A stretch of DNA of 48,742 bases from positions 1 to 48,742 of the forward strand of contig JAQWNI010000222.1 in NCBI GenBank assembly GCA_029268645.1, read 5' to 3'. This DNA is from Myxococcota bacterium (GTDB lineage Bacteria > Myxococcota_A > UBA9160 > UBA4427). Both the position numbers and the translations under genes were made by a program. The number at the start of each line of letters is the position of its first letter. Position 1 is the first letter of the stretch. The notes under the pieces are model-generated. The model worked only from the letters and a program-made list of their open reading frames with translations, was not told the DNA's origin and ran no database searches. This document shows, piece by piece, positions 23,033 through 30,980 of this stretch.

Positions 23033-23559
23033 TGCTGGATTCATTTCCGGATGTCGTCTTCAGCCTGCTGGCAGTCATCGGTTCGCTGGGGGTGATTTCT
23101 ATCCGCCGCTCTGTGATCGGTCAAGCAACAGCCTGGGTGCTTGCGGCCGTAGGTTGCGCGGGGTCTTTTGCATCCGCATCGGCGCCTCTTTTGGCCGGAC
23201 TGTTTTTACTTTCCGCTTTAGCGATGAGCAGCGGGCTCCTATTTCTTGCAGCCTTACGGGCCCCGGTCCCGAAAGAGGAATTCGCCAAACTTTCAACCTC
23301 ACGGGTCGTCATTCGTTTTCTCTCGTCGGTCGCGGTTTGCGTGGGTGTGGTGCTCTTGGTGGAGGAACGCTTTCACATTGTCTCTTGGGCCGCGGTTTCG
23401 CGAGGCCCCGCTTCTTTTTCACCGGATTTGATTCGAGGCCAAACTCTTGCGAGCTGGCTATTGGGATCAGGGCCGTCGACCGTATTGGCCTGTGGTTTGT
23501 TGCTGCTCATTGCCGTTTTGGTCCCTCTCGTGTTGTCCTCGAAAGAAGAGCGAGAATGA
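23032..23559 (+). CDS. NuoJ-like complex I membrane subunit, diverged
   Basis: The 175-residue protein has the hydrophobic layout of NuoJ: a first span followed by VISIRRSVIGQATAWVLAAV (NuoJ: SRNPVHSALWLVL), then PLLAGLFLLSALAMSSGLLF in place of the pi-bulge helix segment that normally reads VYAGAVMVLFLFV, and a last span before a charged end. The conserved Tyr and Gly-Ala of that helix are not preserved. The ATG shares one base with the nuoH stop, and the end overlaps the next gene in ATGA. Confidence 0.65.
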   Translation: MLDSFPDVVFSLLAVIGSLGVISIRRSVIGQATAWVLAAVGCAGSFASASAPLLAGLFLLSALAMSSGLLFLAALRAPVPKEEFAKLSTSRVVIRFLSSVAVCVGVVLLVEERFHIVSWAAVSRGPASFSPDLIRGQTLASWLLGSGPSTVLACGLLLLIAVLVPLVLSSKEERE

Positions 23560-23888
23560 GCAGCCTGGTCCTCAGCCCTCTGATTGTTTTGGCCGCGGTG
23601 GTATTCGTGATTGGTGCCGTGGGTACTGTCTGGCGCCGCTCTCTTCTCGTCGTACTCATTTCACTTCAGCTTATGCTGATGGCCGGCGAACTGGCATTTA
23701 TTTCGTTCTCAGTCGATCGATCCGCGGATCCCGATTCCGCCGGGGTGATCGCCGCCGCTCAAGGGGTCGTCTTGACTGCGATTTTTGTCGGCCTTGTCCA
23801 GTTCTCGGTGGGATTTATCATCGTTCGCCGGCTCGCCGATTACCGAAAATCGATCGATCTGGAACAGTCTTCGGCTCTCCAGGGATGA
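23556..23888 (+). CDS. NuoK-like (MrpC-type) subunit with both membrane glutamates replaced by Gln
   Basis: At 110 residues with three spans, this matches NuoK in length and order. WRRSLLVVLISLQLMLMAGE aligns with NuoK RRNLLVVLMSLELMLNAVN, and IFVGLVQFSVGFIIV with VAAAEAAVGLAL. The two buried glutamates essential for proton transfer (E. coli Glu36 and Glu72) align with Gln38 and Gln82. A Glu45 lies two helical turns below Gln38. The codons are CAG and CAG in clear sequence. The start overlaps the nuoJ stop by four bases. Confidence 0.8.
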   Translation: MSSLVLSPLIVLAAVVFVIGAVGTVWRRSLLVVLISLQLMLMAGELAFISFSVDRSADPDSAGVIAAAQGVVLTAIFVGLVQFSVGFIIVRRLADYRKSIDLEQSSALQG

Positions 23889-23898
23889 AGGTGAATTA

Positions 23899-25938
23899 AT
23901 GGGAGAGTCCTCAGTCCCCTTAGGATGGATCCCTGCACTGCCCTTGCTGGGCGCCGTCATTCTCGGGGTGATGAGAGGGCTTCTCAGGCGGGATATTTCA
24001 TCCCGGTGGACGGCGCTGGTCTCGTTGGGCGCCGTCGTTTCGTCATTGGGATTACTGCTCGCCGCCTTCTTCGAATTGCTCCGTAGTCCTCCGGATGGCG
24101 TCCTCGTTTCCCGAATGGGCACGTGGATGGGAGCAGGAATTGCTCCGGATGCGACGATCGTCGACTTTGCCTTCCGCCTTGATCCCCTGTCGGCCGTGAT
24201 CGCTCTTTTGGTCGCCGGAGCGGGATTCTTGGCGATCGTTCAATCTCTAGGAACCCTCTCGATGGATGAGCGGGAGGACCGGGGGCCACAGCGATTCCTG
24301 GGTTTCACATGCCTTGCCCTCGCCGCGATGCTGCTCCTCGTTCTTGCTGACGATGTCTTTCTGTTTTGGGCGGCATGGTGCGGGCTCGGTTTATCGACCT
24401 GGTGCTTGCTTGGTTTCTGGTATGCCGACGAGGACCAGACCAAGGCGGCTTCCCTTGCCTTTGTCGTGGGCCGTATCGGGGATGCGACCTTATTGGCGGC
24501 TTGGGTACTCATGCTTCGCGCGGGCTCGGGTACGGATGGCTCTTTCTCAGGCTTCGATGAACTGCAGTCGGTGCGTCCAGGGCTTCAGGCCGTGATGTTT
24601 CAAGGGGCGGGATTTTTGGGTTCCGACTCTTGGACCGGAGCCGAAGTGGTGGCCGGCCTGATTCTGATTGCTCTGCTCAGCAAGTCAGCGCTTCTCCCTT
24701 TTTCCCGTTGGATGATCGATAGCGCCAAAGCACCCGTGCCTGCCTTGATTTTGGTCCAGACTGTTTTGTCGGTGGGCGCACCGATCTATCTGGGTTCTCG
24801 GATGAGCTTCGTGTTTTCTGATGCACCGTGGGTCGCATCCTGGGCGGCTTGGTTAGGAGCGGCGAGTGCTTTGTTCGGCGCACTGATGGCCTGTGGCCAA
24901 AGGGATGTTTTTCGTCTTCTTTCGTGGTCGACGGTGAGCCAGCTCGGATTGGCTTTAGTTGCTCTGGCGGCTGTTGACGAAGCGGCCGCTGTTTTCCAGT
25001 TGATTGCCCACGCGCTTCACAAGGGGCTTCTCTTGATGACGATGGGCGTCGTTGTGGCTGCAGTCGGCGGACGAACGGATATCCGCTTGATGGGCAATCT
25101 CGGAAGCCGCCTATGGCGCACGCGAATTGATACCTGGGTGGCCGTGTTATCAATTTGTGGACTGGTGCCCGCGACGGTTGGTTTTTTCTCGATCGAGCAG
25201 ATCCTCTTCGCGATTGCGCCAAGTGAGCACCTAGCGGGGTCGATGGTTTTGGTCTGGATGGTGATCGCAGCGATCGGAGTCACGGCTTTCGGCGTTATGC
25301 GTTTGGTCTATCTGACGCTCTATGGAGAAAGTCGAATTCCCCCAAGCATTCGCTGGGCTGGGATCGAAGACCCCGGCCCAGCGCTTCTTTGGCCGATGGC
25401 TCTTCTTGCCGTGTCGATCCTTGTGGGCGTGCTGATCGCGATGCCTCAGATCTGGGCGGATCTGCTTTTTGTGGAGATCCAGCACGCGAATAGCCTTCGT
25501 TATTTCTTGGGCCTTGATCCCGTGGGTCTAGCCGTCGAGAAACAATGGACTCTCGTGGCTTGGGCGAGCGGATCGGCTTGGCTCGGAAGTGCAGCGGGGG
25601 TCTGGCTCTATCTCTACAAGCCGGCTTGGTGGAGTCAAATCACACAGTGGAGCGCTGGGCACTGGTGGAGACGGGGGCATGGTGAATCTCGTCGCGGACA
25701 TCGCTTAGAGGCAATTTGGACGTTTCGTACTGGATGGAGTGGGGGGGTCCCATTTAAATGGATTCGAGATGGCGCGATCGAAGGTTTGGTCTTGAGGGGG
25801 GGTGAGTGGGGTTTTCGCAATCTCATCAGTCAGAGGGCGCGTCGTCTTCAGTCAGGGCGTGCATCGCAATATTTCGCCACAGCGCTTTTGGCATGTTGGG
25901 CGATCCTGATCGGATTGTTCTGGATAACCCGGGGCTAG
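23899..25938 (+). CDS. NuoL-like antiporter subunit, TM5 glutamate missing
   Basis: The 679-residue protein is a full NuoL homologue. It has LDPLSAVIALLVAGAG, the TM5 motif (LFWAAWCGLGLSTWCLLGFWY), SLAFVVGRIGDATLL with Arg192 and Asp195, TM7 LLSKSALLPFSRWMIDS with Lys262, HALHKGLLL with Lys375, and a long C-terminal part able to form the lateral helix and last span. In ordinary NuoL TM5 reads WEGVGLCSYLLIGF; here the proton-channel Glu (E. coli Glu144) is Cys161. The DIKRxLAYST lysine is Phe (DVFRLLSWST). The ATG is ten bases after the nuoK stop. Confidence 0.85.
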   Translation: MGESSVPLGWIPALPLLGAVILGVMRGLLRRDISSRWTALVSLGAVVSSLGLLLAAFFELLRSPPDGVLVSRMGTWMGAGIAPDATIVDFAFRLDPLSAVIALLVAGAGFLAIVQSLGTLSMDEREDRGPQRFLGFTCLALAAMLLLVLADDVFLFWAAWCGLGLSTWCLLGFWYADEDQTKAASLAFVVGRIGDATLLAAWVLMLRAGSGTDGSFSGFDELQSVRPGLQAVMFQGAGFLGSDSWTGAEVVAGLILIALLSKSALLPFSRWMIDSAKAPVPALILVQTVLSVGAPIYLGSRMSFVFSDAPWVASWAAWLGAASALFGALMACGQRDVFRLLSWSTVSQLGLALVALAAVDEAAAVFQLIAHALHKGLLLMTMGVVVAAVGGRTDIRLMGNLGSRLWRTRIDTWVAVLSICGLVPATVGFFSIEQILFAIAPSEHLAGSMVLVWMVIAAIGVTAFGVMRLVYLTLYGESRIPPSIRWAGIEDPGPALLWPMALLAVSILVGVLIAMPQIWADLLFVEIQHANSLRYFLGLDPVGLAVEKQWTLVAWASGSAWLGSAAGVWLYLYKPAWWSQITQWSAGHWWRRGHGESRRGHRLEAIWTFRTGWSGGVPFKWIRDGAIEGLVLRGGEWGFRNLISQRARRLQSGRASQYFATALLACWAILIGLFWITRG

Positions 25939-25948
25939 GGCGGACTGA

Positions 25949-27565
25949 TTGATGGTGTCTTGGGCGATCGACCATGTCCTGACTGTAATCATACTTCTTC
26001 CCGGGAGTCTCGGTTTCTGCTTAGTGGCGATCGACGCTTTGATCGCCAGCCTTCGTCCGGGCTGGTCTTTACCCGAAAGAGTCTGGTGGTCGCTGACTTT
26101 TCTCCTCTCGTTGGGCGTTTTTGCCCTGACTCTCTTGGAAGTGGTTTGGGTCTTCGACCCCGAAGTTTTCGGTCCACAGTTGATCGAATTCGTCCCATGG
26201 GTTCCCTCTGCAGGGTTGAATTGGTTCGTTGGAGTAGATGGCCTGAGCCTTGTTCTGATTGTGTTGACCACGGGCCTAGTCCCACTTGTTTTGGTTGTGA
26301 CTCGGCGCCAGATTACTGAGTCACAAAAGAGCTTTCTTTTTTGCATCCTGATGGTCGAAATGGGCCTGCTTGGCGCCTTTCTCGCCCTCGATGCAGCGCT
26401 CCTCTTCTTGGCCTGGCAGCTGATTCTCTTGCCGACGTTTCTGATGGTGGGTCGATGGGGGGGGGCGGAACGAATAAGGGCGGCTCGCCGCTTGGGCGTA
26501 GCGTGGGGATTGGGGTCGATGCTGTTTCTTTGGGCCCTGCTCGTCGTAACGGCTGGTGGCACGCTAAGTCTCTATGCGCCGCCGGGGTCCGATGTGGTGG
26601 GCTTGCTCGAAGGCGGCCGGGATGCAGGAATCGTCGTGTCCCAGGTGTGGGTTTTTTTGGCCTTTCTGATTAGCTTTGGCCTGACGATTCCTATTTTCCC
26701 CATGCACGCCTGGTGGTCGGAGATTGATCGCGAAACCCCGATGCCACTCACTTTGTTCCTGAACGCGGTGGGCCTAAAAGTGGGGACGTACTTTTTGATG
26801 AGACTGGTGCTGCCGCTTTGTGTCGATGTCATCGAGGGTTTTCAAGCGACCCTCCTCGTCGTGACTGCTTTGGGCATGGCATACGCCCTGATGCAAGCAA
26901 GCATTCAGAACGATTTCCGACGATTTGTTTCGTGGTGGACGATCGGACAGCTCGCCTTCATTACATTGGGCGTCTTCAGCATGGACGATCGTGGGCTTTC
27001 GGGTGCAATGATGACAATGCTGAGTCATGGGCTGACGTGCGCGGCTCTGTTGCTCCTATTCGGTGCCCTATTTGAGCGACGGGAAACATCCGATTTATCA
27101 GAGCTAGGTGGTCTCGCGCGACCGATGCCCGTTTTTTCATCCTTTCTCGCAATCACGATTCTGAGTGCAATCGGTTTGCCGCCGCTCATTGGTTTCGTGG
27201 GCGAATTGATGATGCTGATCGGAATCTCTTCTCGCCATTTGGGTGTGGCGAGCCTCACTTTTTTCGCGTGGGTGCTCGGAGCGGGCGCGGCCATTCGTTT
27301 CTATCGGCGAGTTGCCTGGGGACCTCTCGAAAGGCCAGAGAACCGTGGATTGATCGACCTTCGACTGGGCGAACGGTTTGTTTTGCTTTGGGTCCTGATT
27401 CCCATGGTGATCTTGGGGGTGTACCCGGCTCCCGTTCTGCGCCGAGTCGAGCCCACTGCGCTTGAGATCTTACGCTTGATCGACGAACGTTCAGAACCCA
27501 ACCGAGAGGCAGTTGTCATAGAACTCAGGGACGGAGATTCATCCGTTCTGGAGCCGCGGCTTTGA
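25949..27565 (+). CDS. NuoM-like antiporter subunit, TM5 Glu and TM7 Lys replaced
   Basis: The 538-residue protein matches NuoM throughout: GVDGLSLVLIVLTT, TM5 LLFLAWQLILLPTFLMVGRWGG, TM7 FLISFGLTIPIFPMHAWWSE, TM8 AVGLKVGTYFLMR (Lys277 kept), MLSHGLTCAALLLLFGALFE, and IGLPPLIGFVGELMML with its glutamate kept. The TM5 glutamate of ordinary NuoM (FWEMMLIPMYFLIG) is Gln157, and the TM7 lysine (FAVKVPLFPFHTWLP) is Thr246. The start lies ten bases after the NuoL stop. A nine-G run (26457-26465) lies in the TM5-TM6 loop. Confidence 0.85.
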   Translation: MMVSWAIDHVLTVIILLPGSLGFCLVAIDALIASLRPGWSLPERVWWSLTFLLSLGVFALTLLEVVWVFDPEVFGPQLIEFVPWVPSAGLNWFVGVDGLSLVLIVLTTGLVPLVLVVTRRQITESQKSFLFCILMVEMGLLGAFLALDAALLFLAWQLILLPTFLMVGRWGGAERIRAARRLGVAWGLGSMLFLWALLVVTAGGTLSLYAPPGSDVVGLLEGGRDAGIVVSQVWVFLAFLISFGLTIPIFPMHAWWSEIDRETPMPLTLFLNAVGLKVGTYFLMRLVLPLCVDVIEGFQATLLVVTALGMAYALMQASIQNDFRRFVSWWTIGQLAFITLGVFSMDDRGLSGAMMTMLSHGLTCAALLLLFGALFERRETSDLSELGGLARPMPVFSSFLAITILSAIGLPPLIGFVGELMMLIGISSRHLGVASLTFFAWVLGAGAAIRFYRRVAWGPLERPENRGLIDLRLGERFVLLWVLIPMVILGVYPAPVLRRVEPTALEILRLIDERSEPNREAVVIELRDGDSSVLEPRL

Positions 27566-29025
27566 ATGAACTGATTCCCGATTGGGGTGCGATGACTCCG
27601 GCGGTTTGGATCACCGCTCTCGGCGCGTTGGTGATCTTGGCCATCGATGCGGGTTTTGGTTCGTCAAACCGGGGCGGTCGAGGGGCACGGCGTCGGGGAC
27701 TGCTCCTGATGTTGATGTCGACGGCTGTGTTGGTCGCTGCATTGTCTTCCATTCAAGCTTCGGGTCCGCTGGCCGATCGCGGAGGCCCTGGGGCAGTGGG
27801 GGTTATGTTGGTGGGCTTGCTTGCGATTCCCGCACTGTGGCTGGCCAGCACGGATCTGATGGCCAACCGTTCCGAAACGGGACTGTACGGAGTACTTGTT
27901 CTTCTTGCTTTAAGTGGTGCATTCATGGCTCTCGGTTCGGATCAGATCGGCGTAACCTGGGTCAGTCTTGAGCTGATGGGTTTGGCTTCGGTTTTGTTGG
28001 TCGGCTTTGACCGAAGAGGTTCAAGAACTGATGAAGCGACACTGAAGGCATTCCTGGGGGAAGCGCTTTCGAGTGCGTTACTGCTCTTTGGTTTCGCCCT
28101 TCTTTTTGGAGCGACCGGACGCCTCGACTACGAGGGAATCCGGAAGTCGCTCGAAATCGGAGCACCTCTGGAGATTGCCGGGCTGACTTTGGTGCTCGGG
28201 GGGGGGCTGCTCAAGTGTGGTTTGGCGCCCTTTCATCAATGGGGTCCAGACATCGACGAAGGTTCATCGGTTGCGGTGATGGCTTTCCGAACTGTGGCGA
28301 TTCGAACGGCGGCGATCGTTGTTCTGCTGCGTCTCGTAACCGAAGTTTTCCCGGCCGAAATGGAAATTCTTTCTTTAGGATTCGCCATTTTGGCTGTGGG
28401 GGGTAGCTCTCTCGGTAGTCTGATGGCCGCTCGACAGGCTCACATTAAGCGAATGATCTCTTGGGGAGGCGTCGCGCATGGCGGAAATCTGCTTGTAGCC
28501 TTTGCGGCGAACGATCAAGAAGCTTACGGGGCGATGTTCTTTTATCTTTTCGCGACAGGCGTCGCAACGATCGGTGCGCTCTGCGTTCTCGCGGCTTTAA
28601 AAGAGGGAAATTTCCAGGGGGAGACGATCGATGACCTCTCAGGATTGGCCTCTCGGCGCCCGATGCTCGCCATTCTACTGACCCTTTTCCTGACGAGTCT
28701 GGCCGGACTGCCCTTGACGGCCGGCTTCTGGGGCAAGTGGCTGCTTCTCCGAAGCATCATCGATGTCGGGGACGCGTGGCCGGCTCTCGCGATTTTGATC
28801 TCGAGCGTCGCCCTTCTCTACACATATTTTCGCTGGATCGCGGCGTTTTTCATGCGAGAGTCCCAGGTGACAGTCAATTCCGAAGCCTCTTCTAGCGAGC
28901 TAGCGATCCTCGTCGTTTGCGCCGTGGTTACGCTCTGGCTAGGGATCATGCCGGACCCGGTGCTGGCGTCTTCGGGGGAAGGTTTGTTGGAATTCTTCAG
29001 GCTCCCCTTCGTCACCCCTTCATAA
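27562..29025 (+). CDS. NuoN-like antiporter subunit, key residues kept
   Basis: The 487-residue protein is a NuoN homologue: VTWVSLELMGLASVLLVGF with the TM5 glutamate (Glu137) present, ATLKAFLGEALSSALLLFG, TM7 LVLGGGLLKCGLAPFHQW with Lys218, AHIKRMISWGGVAHGGNLLV keeping the IKR lysine, and LPLTAGFWGKWLLLRSI with its TM12 lysine. It therefore looks able to conduct protons, unlike the L, M and K subunits beside it. The start is a TTG in a TTGA overlap with the nuoM stop; an ATG at 27592 is the alternative. The last 14 bases overlap the convergent selB gene. Confidence 0.85.
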   Translation: MNELIPDWGAMTPAVWITALGALVILAIDAGFGSSNRGGRGARRRGLLLMLMSTAVLVAALSSIQASGPLADRGGPGAVGVMLVGLLAIPALWLASTDLMANRSETGLYGVLVLLALSGAFMALGSDQIGVTWVSLELMGLASVLLVGFDRRGSRTDEATLKAFLGEALSSALLLFGFALLFGATGRLDYEGIRKSLEIGAPLEIAGLTLVLGGGLLKCGLAPFHQWGPDIDEGSSVAVMAFRTVAIRTAAIVVLLRLVTEVFPAEMEILSLGFAILAVGGSSLGSLMAARQAHIKRMISWGGVAHGGNLLVAFAANDQEAYGAMFFYLFATGVATIGALCVLAALKEGNFQGETIDDLSGLASRRPMLAILLTLFLTSLAGLPLTAGFWGKWLLLRSIIDVGDAWPALAILISSVALLYTYFRWIAAFFMRESQVTVNSEASSSELAILVVCAVVTLWLGIMPDPVLASSGEGLLEFFRLPFVTPS

Positions 29026-30964
29026 GAATTCGGACGTCTCCGCGTCGGCGAGTGATGTGGAGGTCATCCAGTAGCTCCATGAGGGGCATCGCCGTTCGCC
29101 TCGTTGTGCCAATCAGTGATTTGTAGGTGGGTGTATCGAGGGTTTCATTGTCTTCGAAATGAGCCACGACGGCGCTGCGGACGGAGTCGACGACCTCGGG
29201 GTCGAACCAGAGGTCTCCGGGCGCGCGAACCAGCTGCTTCTGCCGCTCGAGATGGGCGACGAGATCCCGGAATCGATCGCCCGTTACGCCGAGGGACTCA
29301 GACCATTCACGGAAATTGGCGGGTTCCAATCCCGCCTGCCGTGCATCCTCGATGATTTGGTTGAGAAGGAGTTGGGTTTCTTCATCAATGAGGGGCCGAT
29401 GGTTGGCGCGGCGAACGTGGTCGTCCACGATTTGAACTTGCTCCTTCGCAGCGATGCTCTTGAGGATGGTGTCGGCAATTTCGCTCGGTACGTTGGCCGG
29501 GAGTGTGCCAAGCAGCGCGGCACGCTGCATGCCCGGTCGCATGGGTTCCTGAATATGAAATGCGTCAAGAGCCTGCTCGAGAAGGGCCTCAAGCTTTGAT
29601 CGCGCCGAACAGTCAAGACAGAGGTGGCGGCCAGCGCGGATGAGAGCCCCTTCTTTGGTCAGGCTTTCTAGGGCTGATTCAAGGTCGGCGACCCGGCGCC
29701 CTAATTCTCGAGCGAGAACGCGGTCGTCCTGCCCGCTGAAGCCTGCTCGAGCGACGCGTTCTCGGAGTGCGGTGTGAAGTGTTCCGTCCTGAAGTCTTTC
29801 CAATTCCTCGACCAATTTGGGGTCGCTCCTTCGCCGAAGGGGAGGGGCCGCGTCGAGGATGAGTCCCCCGCCCAGGGTGGCGCCTGCCTTCGCGGTCCGA
29901 GCAAATCCACGTATGATGAACCGGTCGCCGGGGACAAGAACGAGAGGCTCGCCATCGATATGGATGCGGGCGAGTCCTTTTTCGCCGGGGACCTGTTTCG
30001 ATACGCCAATGGGCGCGAGGCGTGCGCGGCGCTCGGCGGTCCCGGAGAGGAATTCTACTGAGGTGATGCCGTCTGAGGGTGGAGCGGTCGGGAGCCATCG
30101 AACGACGGCATCGACCGTTGATGTAGGTGTCAAAGTGTCTCGTCGGGTAACCACATCTCCGCGGGCCAGCTCGGAAACCTCGATTCCCTGCAGATTGATC
30201 GCGCAGCGCGCGCCGCCGGAAATTTCCGTCTTAGATTCTCCATGAGACTGCAGGCCTCGGATCTTGGCCATTCTTTTGTCCGGCCAAATTTCAACTTGAT
30301 CTCCGTTTCGCAGCGGATCACCGTCGAGGGTCCCGGTCACGACGGCTCCAAATCCGCGCATAGTAAAAACCCGGTCTACCGACAATCGGGGAAGGCCTGG
30401 ATGGGAAGCGCGAGCATTCGGGCGTGCGACTTCAGAGGCCAAAGCCTGTCGAAGGACATCGAGCCCCTGCTGGGTTTTGGCCGAGACGGGGAGGATTGGG
30501 GCCTCTCGCATCGTGGTATGGGCCAGAAGTTCTTGGACCTCCTCTGCCGCCAATTCGAGCATCTCTGCATCGACCAGATCGCTTTTGGTGAGTGCAACAA
30601 CGGCTCGATGAATACCAAGCAGATCACAGATGGCGACGTGTTCTCGTGTTTGCGGCATGACGCCTTCGTCCGCAGCGACGACCAATAAGACCAAGTCGAT
30701 CCCGGTCGCGCCTGCGACCATCGTTCGGACCAGCCCCTCATGGCCCGGAACGTCCACAACAGACAGGGCCCCGACCCCGTGCAGGTCGAGCACTGTGAAG
30801 CCCAGCTCGATGGTGATTCCTCGATCTTGTTCTTCCGGCAACCGGTCGGTGTCGACCCCTGTCAGCGCCTTGATCAGAGCTGTCTTGCCGTGATCAATGT
30901 GGCCAGCTGTTCCCAGGACTCCGACGGGCCCCCCGTCCGAACGGGTATCCAGACTCTCGGCCAT
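29012..30964 (-). CDS. selB: Selenocysteine-specific elongation factor
   Basis: SelB delivers Sec-tRNA to UGA codons marked by a SECIS hairpin. The 650-residue protein has an EF-Tu-like G domain: G1 GTAGHIDHGKT, G2 RGITIELGF, G3 DVPGHE, G4 TKSD, G5 SAKTQQG. Beta-barrel domains follow, then a long C-terminal region of winged-helix repeats that bind SECIS RNA (RFRDLVAHLERQKQLVRAP, SLIGTTRRTAMPLMELLDDL). The start ATG is 16 bases after the serS stop, suggesting an operon with the synthetase that charges tRNA-Sec with serine. No selA, selD or tRNA-Sec gene was found in this window. Confidence 0.93.
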   Translation of the reverse strand: MAESLDTRSDGGPVGVLGTAGHIDHGKTALIKALTGVDTDRLPEEQDRGITIELGFTVLDLHGVGALSVVDVPGHEGLVRTMVAGATGIDLVLLVVAADEGVMPQTREHVAICDLLGIHRAVVALTKSDLVDAEMLELAAEEVQELLAHTTMREAPILPVSAKTQQGLDVLRQALASEVARPNARASHPGLPRLSVDRVFTMRGFGAVVTGTLDGDPLRNGDQVEIWPDKRMAKIRGLQSHGESKTEISGGARCAINLQGIEVSELARGDVVTRRDTLTPTSTVDAVVRWLPTAPPSDGITSVEFLSGTAERRARLAPIGVSKQVPGEKGLARIHIDGEPLVLVPGDRFIIRGFARTAKAGATLGGGLILDAAPPLRRRSDPKLVEELERLQDGTLHTALRERVARAGFSGQDDRVLARELGRRVADLESALESLTKEGALIRAGRHLCLDCSARSKLEALLEQALDAFHIQEPMRPGMQRAALLGTLPANVPSEIADTILKSIAAKEQVQIVDDHVRRANHRPLIDEETQLLLNQIIEDARQAGLEPANFREWSESLGVTGDRFRDLVAHLERQKQLVRAPGDLWFDPEVVDSVRSAVVAHFEDNETLDTPTYKSLIGTTRRTAMPLMELLDDLHITRRRGDVRILMKG

Positions 30965-30980
30965 GGCCCGTCAGTCGCCT

